Shown here one piece after another: positions 25,212 to 32,453 of a DNA stretch of 64,000 bases (the first letter of the stretch is position 1; the number at the start of each line of letters is the position of its first letter). Origin of the DNA: an uncultured Spirochaetaceae bacterium (GTDB lineage Bacteria > Spirochaetota > Spirochaetia > Sphaerochaetales > Sphaerochaetaceae); the NCBI GenBank assembly GCA_900315435.1, contig OMYY01000012.1, positions 1 to 64,000 on the forward strand, read 5' to 3'. The position numbers were made by a program, and so were the translations under genes. Below the pieces are notes generated by a model. The model saw only the letters and a program-made list of their open reading frames with translations, was not told where the DNA came from and did not search any database.

Positions 25212-25244
25212 CCAGGACCAGCTGTGTATGGTCCTGGTTGTTTT
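25212..25244 (+). terminator. Terminator of the ankyrin gene
   Basis: CCAGGACC and GGTCCTGG form a perfect 8-bp stem followed by TTGTTTTG. The T-tail runs into the -10 of the next gene, so terminator and promoter are interleaved. Confidence 0.8.
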
Positions 25245-25245
25245 G

Positions 25246-25251
25246 TATACT
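25246..25251 (+). promoter_or_regulatory. -10 element of the leaderless lnt promoter
   Basis: TATACT lies exactly 6 nt before the lnt ATG at 25258. Its -35 region lies inside the terminator stem and is weak (TGTGTA with a 17-bp spacer). No spaced Shine-Dalgarno is present. Confidence 0.5.
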
Positions 25252-25257
25252 GGAAAA

Positions 25258-26919
25258 ATGCGACACTTCCTGAAGTCCATGCTGTCCTGTTTCCTGGAAA
25301 TGCTGGTACTGGCTGCGAGCGCGTTCGTCTATGCTCTGGCTTTCCCCAATTTCCTGAACGTCCAAGGATGGGGTTTCCTCGCCTTTTTTGCCTGGATTCC
25401 GGTGTTCCGGGTAATCAACCGGGCAACCTGGAAGACGGTCTGGTTCGAGGGGATGGCTTACGGCTTTGGCTTCTACCTGGTCTACAATTACTGGCTGAAG
25501 ACCTTCCACCCGCTGGCGATCCTGCTCGCTCCGACGCTGGAATCCTTCCAGTACGTGCTGCTGTTCCTCGCGCTGAAGCTGGCGGGAACGGTGGGGGAGA
25601 AGCGTGGTTATCTTGTCCAGTCGTTGGTGTTCGTGGCCTACGAATACCTGACCCAGCAGGGCTTCCTCGCCTATCCGTACGGGAACATGGCCACCGCCAT
25701 CTGGGCGTACCGTCCGCTGATCCAGATTGCCTCGATCGGAGGCGTGTGGGTCATCTGCTTCCTGATGATCCTGCCGCAGGCATTCCTTGCCCAGAAACAC
25801 AAGGAATGGAGCGGCTGCCGGGTCGATATCGGCCTGTATCTTGCAGTGGTTTTCGCTTCGTTGCTCTTTGGTTTCGCCTCAATCGCCTATTACGATGCCA
25901 AGGTACCGAAGCGGGTAGTCCGTATCGCGGCCGTCCAGCATTCCGCCGACAGCTGGAAGGGCGGGTACGAGACCTACAAGGAGAACTACGAGACACTGCG
26001 TGGATTCAGCCTGGAGGCGATGGCGGGAAATCCCAAGCCCGACATGGTTCTCTGGAGCGAGACCGCCTTCGTGCCCAGCGTCAGCTGGCACCTTGCCCAT
26101 CCGACCGACTGGCGGACCCGTGCCCTGGTCGACGACTTCGTCAACTTCGGCAAGACGCTTGGCGTTCCTCTGATCACTGGCAATCCCGAGGGGTTGGTCA
26201 AGGACGAGACGCTACCTGCAGTTCTCCGCGACGGGACTTGGAACTGGAAGACCTACAACACCGTCATCCTTTTCGGCCAGGGACGGATCCTTGGCACCTA
26301 CCGCAAGCAGCACCTGGTTCCCTTCACCGAGTACTTTCCCTACGAGAAGCAGTTCCCCAGGCTCTACAACCTGCTTGTTGCCAACGACTACAAATGGTGG
26401 GAGCCGGGGACCGAGGCGACTGTCTTCCGGTATGACGGAATCGATTTCTCCACCCCGATCTGCTTCGAGGATATCTTCGGCTACCTGTCGGCCGGTTTTG
26501 TCAAGAACGGAGCCGACATGCTGGTCAACCTGACCAACGACAGCTGGTCGGGGAGCGTGTGCGCCGAGATGCAGCACATGAGCCAGGCAGTTTTCCGGGC
26601 CATCGAGAACCGCCGTCCGCTGATCCGCGGTACCAACAGCGGCATGACCACGATGGTGGACGTGACCGGCAGGCCCCATCAGACCATGGAGCCGTTCACC
26701 AAGGGGTGGCGTCTGTACGAAGTGCCCCTCGGACAGAAGGAAGGGACGACCTTCTATACCTTGCTGCCCGATTTCTTCGGCAAGCTCCTGCTTGTCCTCG
26801 CCGTCTGCGCATTGGCCGGCTACGGACGGTCCTTTTTCCTGGTCTGGCGCGAGCGTCGCAGGTGCTGGAAACGTTGGGGCCACCTGTTCGATGCTTTGGA
26901 CGAGGAGATGTACGAGTAG
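25258..26919 (+). CDS. lnt: Apolipoprotein N-acyltransferase Lnt
   Basis: Lnt (553 residues) adds the third acyl chain to the N-terminal cysteine of lipoproteins in the inner membrane, which implies a diderm cell. The N-terminal half has about six to seven membrane helices; the C-terminal half is a nitrilase domain with the Glu-Lys-Cys triad in LWSETAF, YRKQHLVPFTEYFP and TPICFEDIFG. A last helix (about residues 500-520) anchors it. The start at 25258 is chosen over an upstream in-frame ATG that lies inside the terminator. The 3' end is overlapped or abutted by a nitroreductase remnant on the other strand. Confidence 0.93.
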   Translation: MRHFLKSMLSCFLEMLVLAASAFVYALAFPNFLNVQGWGFLAFFAWIPVFRVINRATWKTVWFEGMAYGFGFYLVYNYWLKTFHPLAILLAPTLESFQYVLLFLALKLAGTVGEKRGYLVQSLVFVAYEYLTQQGFLAYPYGNMATAIWAYRPLIQIASIGGVWVICFLMILPQAFLAQKHKEWSGCRVDIGLYLAVVFASLLFGFASIAYYDAKVPKRVVRIAAVQHSADSWKGGYETYKENYETLRGFSLEAMAGNPKPDMVLWSETAFVPSVSWHLAHPTDWRTRALVDDFVNFGKTLGVPLITGNPEGLVKDETLPAVLRDGTWNWKTYNTVILFGQGRILGTYRKQHLVPFTEYFPYEKQFPRLYNLLVANDYKWWEPGTEATVFRYDGIDFSTPICFEDIFGYLSAGFVKNGADMLVNLTNDSWSGSVCAEMQHMSQAVFRAIENRRPLIRGTNSGMTTMVDVTGRPHQTMEPFTKGWRLYEVPLGQKEGTTFYTLLPDFFGKLLLVLAVCALAGYGRSFFLVWRERRRCWKRWGHLFDALDEEMYE

Positions 26920-27200
26920 AAGTGGATGCGCCCCATGTCGAAGCAGTCTTGGGAAAGATGGCTCTCGGCGGGATAGCCGATGGCGGGCGGGGCAAGAGGT
27001 CTGAGTTCCTGCGGTCCAAGCACCTGCGCGACCTTGTCGATTCTTTCCTTGGCCTTCTCGCAGGGGACGATCACCAGCGGGGCCTTGGCGGCCCTGAGCG
27101 GTTTGGTGACGAGTGCCTTGCTGACAGGCTCTGCCCTGAATTTCCGGATACTGGTGCGATGATAGATGGGCAGTATCCACGTTTTTCGAGAAAAACGCAT
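26920..27200 (-). pseudogene. Remnant of a nitroreductase gene
   Basis: On the minus strand a frame contains the nitroreductase N-terminus (PIYHRTSIRKFRAEPVSKAL then VTKPLRAA) joined directly to a C-terminal part (APLVIVPCEKAKERIDKVAQ, IGYPAESHLSQDCFDMGRIH). The FMN-binding middle that should separate them, about half the protein, is missing. The reading frame also runs past the expected end into lnt. I interpret it as a gene that has lost an internal segment and its stop codon; a functional small protein is unlikely. Confidence 0.7.
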
Positions 27201-27234
27201 GCAGCTCACTCGTGGAATGTGGTACAACCGAGCC

Positions 27235-27798
27235 ATGGATATTCGTTTGGCGAGACTGATGGAAGCGATGGTCGTCTACGACAGGGGCGACGCGCGCAGG
27301 ATCGAGCACTTCGTGAAAGTGCACGACTTCGCCGCGACAATCGGGACTCTCGAGGGCCTTCCCGCCCATGACGTGGCCGTCCTTGAGGAAGCTGCAATCC
27401 TCCATGACGTCGGCATCCACGTCAGCGAGCGCGAGCACGGCGGCAACAACGGGAAGCATCAAGAGCTGTACGGTCCCGACGAGGCCGAGAAGGTCATGCG
27501 GTCGGTGGGCTGCTTCAGTCAGGATGAGATCGAGCAGGTCCGCTTCCTGATTGCCCACCACCATACCTATACCCATATCTCCACGCTCTCTTGGCAGATC
27601 CTTGTCGAGGCGGACTTTCTCGTGAACCTCTATGAGGATGGCGCGCCGGAGGAGGAGATCCGTGCGGTACGTCAGAAGATGGTCAAGACCTCCACCGGAC
27701 AGCGTCTGTTCGACGCGATCTTCCAGGATACCCGGACGCAAAAGCTCCAAGGCCTGCAGTTTACTTCTCAGGACGGCTATATCAGACGGCCTCGGTAA
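27235..27798 (+). CDS. HD-domain phosphohydrolase
   Basis: This 187-residue protein has the HD metal-site pattern: H in RIEHFVKVHDFA, HD in EEAAILHDVGIH, further His in AHHHTYTH, and D in LVEADFLVNLYED. HD enzymes hydrolyse phosphate esters, often of nucleotides; the substrate is unknown. I start it at 27235; TACAAC lies 6 nt upstream, so it may be leaderless although that hexamer is poor. Longer in-frame starts (27166) have no ribosome site. Its end overlaps the EamA remnant on the other strand. Confidence 0.85.
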   Translation: MDIRLARLMEAMVVYDRGDARRIEHFVKVHDFAATIGTLEGLPAHDVAVLEEAAILHDVGIHVSEREHGGNNGKHQELYGPDEAEKVMRSVGCFSQDEIEQVRFLIAHHHTYTHISTLSWQILVEADFLVNLYEDGAPEEEIRAVRQKMVKTSTGQRLFDAIFQDTRTQKLQGLQFTSQDGYIRRPR

Positions 27799-27964
27799 GT
27801 TTTCCAGCCAGTGTCGAACCAAGGACGATGACTGCTCCGATGCATTGGGTGGCGGTCATGGGCTCTTGTAAGACCAGTGCGCCGAGCATAAGGGTAGTGA
27901 TTGGGTCGATATAGCTGAGGATGGCGACCATGGGGGCCGACAGATTCTGCTTGTCTTGGCGCAA
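27782..27964 (-). pseudogene. 3' fragment of an EamA/DMT-family transporter
   Basis: The minus-strand frame encodes only the last two helices of an EamA (drug/metabolite) exporter: APMVAILSYIDPITTLMLGA followed by LVLQEPMTATQCIGAVIVLG. The open frame continues about 50 bp upstream without a start codon and then meets a stop. At least eight membrane helices are missing. It faces the HD gene tail to tail and overlaps its stop. Confidence 0.8.
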
Positions 27965-28267
27965 GGCAAGCTGCCGGCGGCCGACACCACTGACTGGGGA
28001 TTTCTCGGTGGAGTTGTGAGTATTTTTATGTCAAGAGTGACATGATTATTGCTTTTTATCTCTTTTTATTATTCAGAATCATTACAAATATATGTATTTA
28101 TCTATGGGATAAATCGTAACCTATGGAATAAGTTGTCTCATGGAGAAATGATGAAGAATTTGAAATGTAATTCCAATTATTACGTGAGTTATATAGTTTT
28201 TTAGAAGACGCTTTCGTTTTCTCTTTTCGGAAGTATTGAGATTTTTGCAAATGTTATGACATATGTC
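27965..28267. other. AT-rich, gene-free region before secreted cluster 2
   Basis: From about 28015 the sequence becomes strikingly AT-rich compared with its surroundings and has no credible reading frame. It starts at the broken EamA gene and ends at the cluster 2 promoter. TTTGCAAA at 28244-28251 and GACATAT at 28258-28264 recall the pair upstream of cluster 1. It may be a mutated junction, a silencing region or an activator-binding region. Confidence 0.4.
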
Positions 28268-28295
28268 TTGTAACACTCGTGCATTTTTCTATATT
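28268..28295 (+). promoter_or_regulatory. Promoter of secreted cluster 2
   Basis: TTGTAA, a 16-bp spacer and TATATT lie 41 bp before the first cluster gene. The -10 is identical to that of cluster 1. Confidence 0.65.
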
Positions 28296-28336
28296 GGAGC
28301 TGGGATACGAGATACGAGTGCCCATTTGGAGTTGAG

Positions 28337-28876
28337 ATGAGCATACGCTTGCACCTGTTTTCTGTTCGATGTCTGGGATGGCTTCTCCTGCTGGCCTTGC
28401 CTTTGCCGGCACTAGGGGCATTGGACAATACCGCCATCTCGCTTGGCTGGAACTACCAGCAGAAAGGACTGTCCGAGTGGAGGATCATGGATGTCTCCGG
28501 TGCCTCCGTGCTCACCGAGGCGGCGGTCGAGCTGAAGAATTCCACACAGGAAGTCGCCCATATGGTCGCCTTCATGAACGAGACCAAGACGCACAATTTC
28601 CATTTCTCCTACACTCCGCTTGAGCAGTACGATACCGATAGCGGGACAGTGCTCGATGCTATCGACTACACCCTGATCATCGGCTACAAGACTTCCCGTG
28701 GTGACGCTACGACGACATTACCAGAAGGGAGGGAGAGCGATGCGATTCCCATTTATTTCAACCGGGAGCAGTCCGGCAGCCAAGTCTGTACCTTCTATGT
28801 GCGGGTAGGGGATAGCTCGGCAGCCTGCGCAGGCACCTACGTCTCGACGGTCCAGATTACGGAGAGTGCCACATGA
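28337..28876 (+). CDS. Secreted beta-rich protein, cluster 2 member A
   Basis: This 179-residue protein has a signal peptide (RCLGWLLLLALPLPALGA region, residues 11-28) and a beta-rich body. The C-terminus CTFYVRVGDSSAACAGTYVS ends in G-T-Y-V-S-T-V-Q-I, the terminal-strand pattern shared by the cluster proteins. Two cysteines (CTFYV and ACAG) could form a disulfide. I recognise no named family. GGAG precedes the ATG. Its stop overlaps the next start by 4 bp (ATGA), so the cluster is translationally coupled. Confidence 0.78.
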   Translation: MSIRLHLFSVRCLGWLLLLALPLPALGALDNTAISLGWNYQQKGLSEWRIMDVSGASVLTEAAVELKNSTQEVAHMVAFMNETKTHNFHFSYTPLEQYDTDSGTVLDAIDYTLIIGYKTSRGDATTTLPEGRESDAIPIYFNREQSGSQVCTFYVRVGDSSAACAGTYVSTVQITESAT

Positions 28877-29585
28877 AACACCTTCTTTTCCATTCTCTCG
28901 TCCTCGCGTTGGTGTTCGTTGCGTCCCCATTGTGTGCCGACCCCATTGTCTCCACCCAAAGCTATGAGATTGAAGGCAGCAACAAGCGTGGGTCGGACAC
29001 ACTCTCCTTCACCGGCTACATCGCCGAGAAGATCAGCGCGCTCGACAGCTTCGGCGCCTATTGGCAGGGAAGCGTGGCGGCAAGCAACGGGAGCACCTAC
29101 TCCATCGCCAACCTGGGTACCATGGACGAGGTGAAGGGAACGTTGCTTACCTGGTCCGCAACGGGTACCCTCGGCAACTCCGAAAGCTCATCGTTGCATC
29201 TGCATTTCAGTCTTTCCATCTCCCCGCTGGTGGGCGAGGATGCCGAAACCTACGTGCCTGGTTCCGTCACGTTTACCCGGGAGAATACCGTCTATACCCG
29301 GAAAGGGGGGCGACGCTCTCCCACTCGGTGGAGGGCAACACCACCGTCTTCTCGTCCGACAAGGAAAAGATTGTCAGCGAGACAGTCACAGAGACCAAAT
29401 CCGGCAACCTGGATTTCTCCTCTTTGGAGGATACCAAGGTCTGGGCTCTCGACTATACCGTGAAAGGCGGCGGGGACTCCTGCACTTGGAAGTGGGGAGG
29501 CTCGGTCGATATCGCTATGCAAACCGCCGGTCTGCCAGCCCAGAACTACAGCGGGACGATCATCCTCAGTGTGGCAACCAAATGA
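28873..29585 (+). CDS. Secreted beta-rich protein, cluster 2 member B, split by a frameshift
   Basis: The gene starts in an ATGA overlap with member A. The first frame encodes a signal peptide (MKHLLFHSLVLALVFVASPL then CA) and about 140 residues, including the LSFTGYIAEKISAL strand. At the G6 run 29305-29310 the family-like sequence continues in another frame (ATLSHSVEGNTTVFSSDKEK to PAQNYSGTIILSVATK) up to 29585. One extra G would restore a 237-residue protein with the usual C-terminal Y-S-G-T-I strand and an ATGA overlap with the next gene. This is either a phase-variable tract, a recent mutation or a sequencing error. As read here the product would be truncated. Confidence 0.75.
29305..29310 (+). 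repeat. G6 homopolymer at the frameshift
   Basis: Six consecutive G bases, preceded by AAA, mark the exact point where the reading frame of cluster 2 member B is lost. Seven G (or four) would restore the frame. Confidence 0.8.
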
Positions 29586-30145
29586 AGTACCTTTCTTGCA
29601 TACGCGTATGGATGATGGTGCTTTTGGCCTCCAGGAGCCTTGGTGCCGTCAATGTCTACGGGAACGAGAGTGTCGACTTGTATGGTTTCCTTGACCCGAA
29701 GACGACACTGATCATCGGCCGGACCGCGGCGGCGTCCTCTTTTGACCTGACGGACAGCAGCGTGGCACCGAAGGACCAGATTGTCGGCCTGCAGATCGGT
29801 ACCTGGACGCTGATGACCAACGCCTTGGTCAACGTCAAGGTGACCACCAAGCCGATGGTGAAGAGTTCGGACTCCCAGTCCGCCATCTCCTACCAGATCG
29901 GTATCCAATACCCGACAAATGCCGAGTCACCTTCTTCGACCAAGATCGCCTATATCAACAATACCGGCTCCGACGCCGATTGGAATCTTGGCAGCGGGGG
30001 CGTCTACACGCTGGGCAGCACGGACCGGATCATGACCTACACGGACAATCCCATCTATTTTCGCCTGTACCAGAAAGACGCGTCATCGTACGGATCGGGC
30101 TATTATACCGGTTCGATCCTGTTCACCCTGACCAACGGGGAATGA
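29582..30145 (+). CDS. Secreted beta-rich protein, cluster 2 member C
   Basis: This 187-residue protein begins at an ATGA overlap with the intact-frame end of member B, which supports that frame being the ancestral one. The signal peptide is near residues 5-20 (SCIRVWMMVLLASRSLGA). SVDLYGFLDPKTTLIIGRTA resembles SGYLLHGFLNDTKTAL of cluster 1 member A, the clearest paralogy between the two clusters. The C-terminus SGYYTGSILFTLTNGE is the shared terminal strand. The function is unknown; a structural subunit of a surface or periplasmic assembly is possible. Confidence 0.8.
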   Translation: MKYLSCIRVWMMVLLASRSLGAVNVYGNESVDLYGFLDPKTTLIIGRTAAASSFDLTDSSVAPKDQIVGLQIGTWTLMTNALVNVKVTTKPMVKSSDSQSAISYQIGIQYPTNAESPSSTKIAYINNTGSDADWNLGSGGVYTLGSTDRIMTYTDNPIYFRLYQKDASSYGSGYYTGSILFTLTNGE

Positions 30146-30156
30146 GGAGGCATCGC

Positions 30157-31419
30157 ATGTTCCGCAAGTGTTCCATCCTGTTGTCGCTGTTCTCCTGGCT
30201 CCTTCTCGCGCCCCTTTTTGCAGAGCATGAGTTCTGGGTCGAGTTCATGTCCCAGACAGCAAGCAGCATCGATTTGACCGACCCCGAGTACAAATACCAT
30301 GACTTTTCCACCAACTTGGCATGGGTTGGCACCACGACTCCGAACAACGGAAGGACCGCGTACAATGACTCGATGGGGTATTATGACGACACGATGATCG
30401 GCGTCTTCGGCGCCCTCGGAGTCTCAGGGACCACGACGGTCACCTTCTCGGGGGACTTTCAGTTCACCTCCCAGACCGACCATAGCAAGTACAAGAAGTA
30501 TAAGATTGCCGTCAACGGCCGTCGCAGCACCAGCGGGAGTGGTGCAAACAAGAACGACACCACCATGACCAGCGATGCCACCAAGTACGGCAATTCCTCC
30601 TCATCGTTCTACGTGACCACCAATCCCGGCCAGTCCTATTCGTTTGTCATGCAGCCGAGCGACCGGACCGCGTCGGACCAAGCGAATGACCGTTGGGCCG
30701 ATTTCATCATCATCCTCGAGGGGACCGACGAAGATCTGGCAGAGTACCATGATTACCGGAGCGACCTGCACATCACCATGACCACGACCGACCCCTCCGT
30801 CTCTCCCCAGACCCAGAGCTTCGATATGACCCTGTGGGGGTATGTCGGAGGCGAGAAACCCGACAAGGGCTCCAATTTCAGCTTCTTCGTGAACGCCACC
30901 GACGCTGCCAAGCAACTGGATATCGCTTCCCTCACGGCAAGCGCGGCGAACAATGGGGTGAAGATCGCCGATATCCAGGCGACCAACTACACGGTCTACC
31001 GGAGCAAGCCGGCGGCCACAAGCCTGACTCCCTACAAGCTCTATATTTCTGCCCAGCCCAACACGATCACCAACACGGAGAGCGTCTTCAAGCTCAGGAA
31101 GGTGGGAACGACGTACGAGAACGCCTACAATTCGATTCCCTTCACCATAACCTACAAGGGGAATGCGGCCGCCTCGTCGACCACCTTCGCCAGCTATGCC
31201 GACTATGCCTCGACGCAGGTGACCCATGTGTTCAAAGGCGACAATGCCGACTACCTCGTCGTTCCCTGCGCGGTGACGGACAAATCCAACAACGGATACT
31301 TTGCCCTGTACCGGCTCGAGGGGGACCTTGACTTCAGCTTCGAGGACATTGACGACGCCAACAGCTTGACCGCCGGTTGGTACAGCTCCTCGATCTACCT
31401 CAACCTCGTCGCCGACTAA
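30157..31419 (+). CDS. Large secreted beta-rich protein, cluster 2 member D
   Basis: At 420 residues this is twice the size of its neighbours and last in the cluster. GAGGAGG 6 nt before the ATG and a signal peptide (KCSILLSLFSWLLLAPLFA) are clear. The C-terminal half repeats the family pattern: SFDMTLWGYVGGEKPDKG then FSFFVNATDAAKQLDI, ending LTAGWYSSSIYLNLVAD. The N-terminal half (residues 20-230), rich in Tyr, Ser, Thr and Asp, looks like an added domain. Such a two-domain member resembles a tip adhesin next to pilin subunits. That is only an analogy; no chaperone or usher gene is in the window. Its stop overlaps the convergent LysR gene by 4 bp. Confidence 0.78.
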   Translation: MFRKCSILLSLFSWLLLAPLFAEHEFWVEFMSQTASSIDLTDPEYKYHDFSTNLAWVGTTTPNNGRTAYNDSMGYYDDTMIGVFGALGVSGTTTVTFSGDFQFTSQTDHSKYKKYKIAVNGRRSTSGSGANKNDTTMTSDATKYGNSSSSFYVTTNPGQSYSFVMQPSDRTASDQANDRWADFIIILEGTDEDLAEYHDYRSDLHITMTTTDPSVSPQTQSFDMTLWGYVGGEKPDKGSNFSFFVNATDAAKQLDIASLTASAANNGVKIADIQATNYTVYRSKPAATSLTPYKLYISAQPNTITNTESVFKLRKVGTTYENAYNSIPFTITYKGNAAASSTTFASYADYASTQVTHVFKGDNADYLVVPCAVTDKSNNGYFALYRLEGDLDFSFEDIDDANSLTAGWYSSSIYLNLVAD

Positions 31420-32333
31420 CGGTTTTGATGGGTGGACTGATAGAGTTCCTTGAAGGTCCGGATAAACTCCCGCTCGGCATTGGAGAGGTAGTAGTCCCTC
31501 CGGTGGGCGACTGTCAGCATCCACTCGTACCGGTGTCCGGCGGTGAAGAACACCACCTTCTGGGAGGGAACCACATAGGATTGGGGTACGAAACCCACGG
31601 CGATACCGTTTTCCACCACGCTGATGATGGTCTTGCTGGATGATGTCTCGAAGAGCACGTCCGGCTTGAGCCCTGCCTGCCGGTAGAGGTCGTCCACCAT
31701 GTCCCGCATCAGCGTCTCTTGGGAGTTCAAGACGATTTTCTCTCCCGCGAGCCAAGCGGGGTCGAGCAGCGGCAGCCCCGGTCCTTTCGCCTCGTCGGCT
31801 TTTTCTGCCAACGGGTTGCCGCGTGGGACTGCCAGCACCATCTGCTCGCTGTCGATCCACTCATAGTCGAAGGCGGGCTGGGGTTGGCGGATGGAGATGT
31901 GGGCGATATCGACCGTGCCGTCAGCCAGGTGCTTCTCCATCTCCTTGACCCGTTCCTCATGGATGACAAAGGTGACATCGGGGTACTTCGCGTGAAAGAC
32001 CGGGTAGGTCTTGGCGAACTGGTCCGCACCACGTTCCGGAGTATAGGCGATATGGATCTCGCCCCGCTTGCCATCGGCGATGTCACGGATGATGTGGTAG
32101 GTTTTCTTCTTTAGCTCGAGCATCTTCCGCGCAGATTCCAGATAGACGCGTCCGGCGTAGGTAGGCGTCATGCGGTGGCCTCCCCGGTCGAAGAGGGGAG
32201 TCCCCACGTCCTCCTCGAGTCTCAGCAATTGCTGGTTGAGGGCCGACTGGGTGATATAGAGCTTCTCCGCGGCCTTCGAGATGGTTCCCTGCTGGGCGAT
32301 CATCGTTATGTTTTCGAGCAGATGCAGGTCCAT
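31416..32333 (-). CDS. LysR-family regulator of the tctCBA operon
   Basis: This 305-residue LysR-type regulator has the N-terminal HTH (FTISKAAEKLYITQSALNQQ-type; here GTISKAAEKLYITQSALNQQ) and a type 2 periplasmic-binding-like effector domain (about residues 90-295). It is transcribed divergently from tctCBA with 120 bp between, the classic arrangement in which LysR activates the neighbouring operon in response to its substrate. GGAGG lies 6 nt before the ATG. The inducer is probably the carboxylate carried by the transporter. Confidence 0.92.
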   Translation of the reverse strand: MDLHLLENITMIAQQGTISKAAEKLYITQSALNQQLLRLEEDVGTPLFDRGGHRMTPTYAGRVYLESARKMLELKKKTYHIIRDIADGKRGEIHIAYTPERGADQFAKTYPVFHAKYPDVTFVIHEERVKEMEKHLADGTVDIAHISIRQPQPAFDYEWIDSEQMVLAVPRGNPLAEKADEAKGPGLPLLDPAWLAGEKIVLNSQETLMRDMVDDLYRQAGLKPDVLFETSSSKTIISVVENGIAVGFVPQSYVVPSQKVVFFTAGHRYEWMLTVAHRRDYYLSNAEREFIRTFKELYQSTHQNR

Positions 32334-32453
32334 AAGCCCTCCTTTTCTCTTAATTATTTTAAGACAAAATAGAATAAACTAAAAGTAGACAGATTACAAA
32401 GGGCCTTTACCATGAAAACCATAGTTTGGACAAACCAAAAAGGAGTGTTTGGT
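32334..32453. promoter_or_regulatory. LysR/tctC divergent control region
   Basis: This 120-bp region holds an AT-rich core (32350-32385) with TAAACT at 32375-32380 as a possible tctC -10. AAGGAG at 32440-32445 is 8 nt before the tctC ATG at 32454. A LysR T-N11-A site could lie in the AT-rich core, but I cannot fix it. Confidence 0.45.

Noticed and set aside
28873-28938. Lipoprotein signal in cluster 2 member B (SPLC near the cleavage site)
   Set aside because: The residues before the Cys do not form a normal lipobox and a signal peptidase I site after CA fits better.
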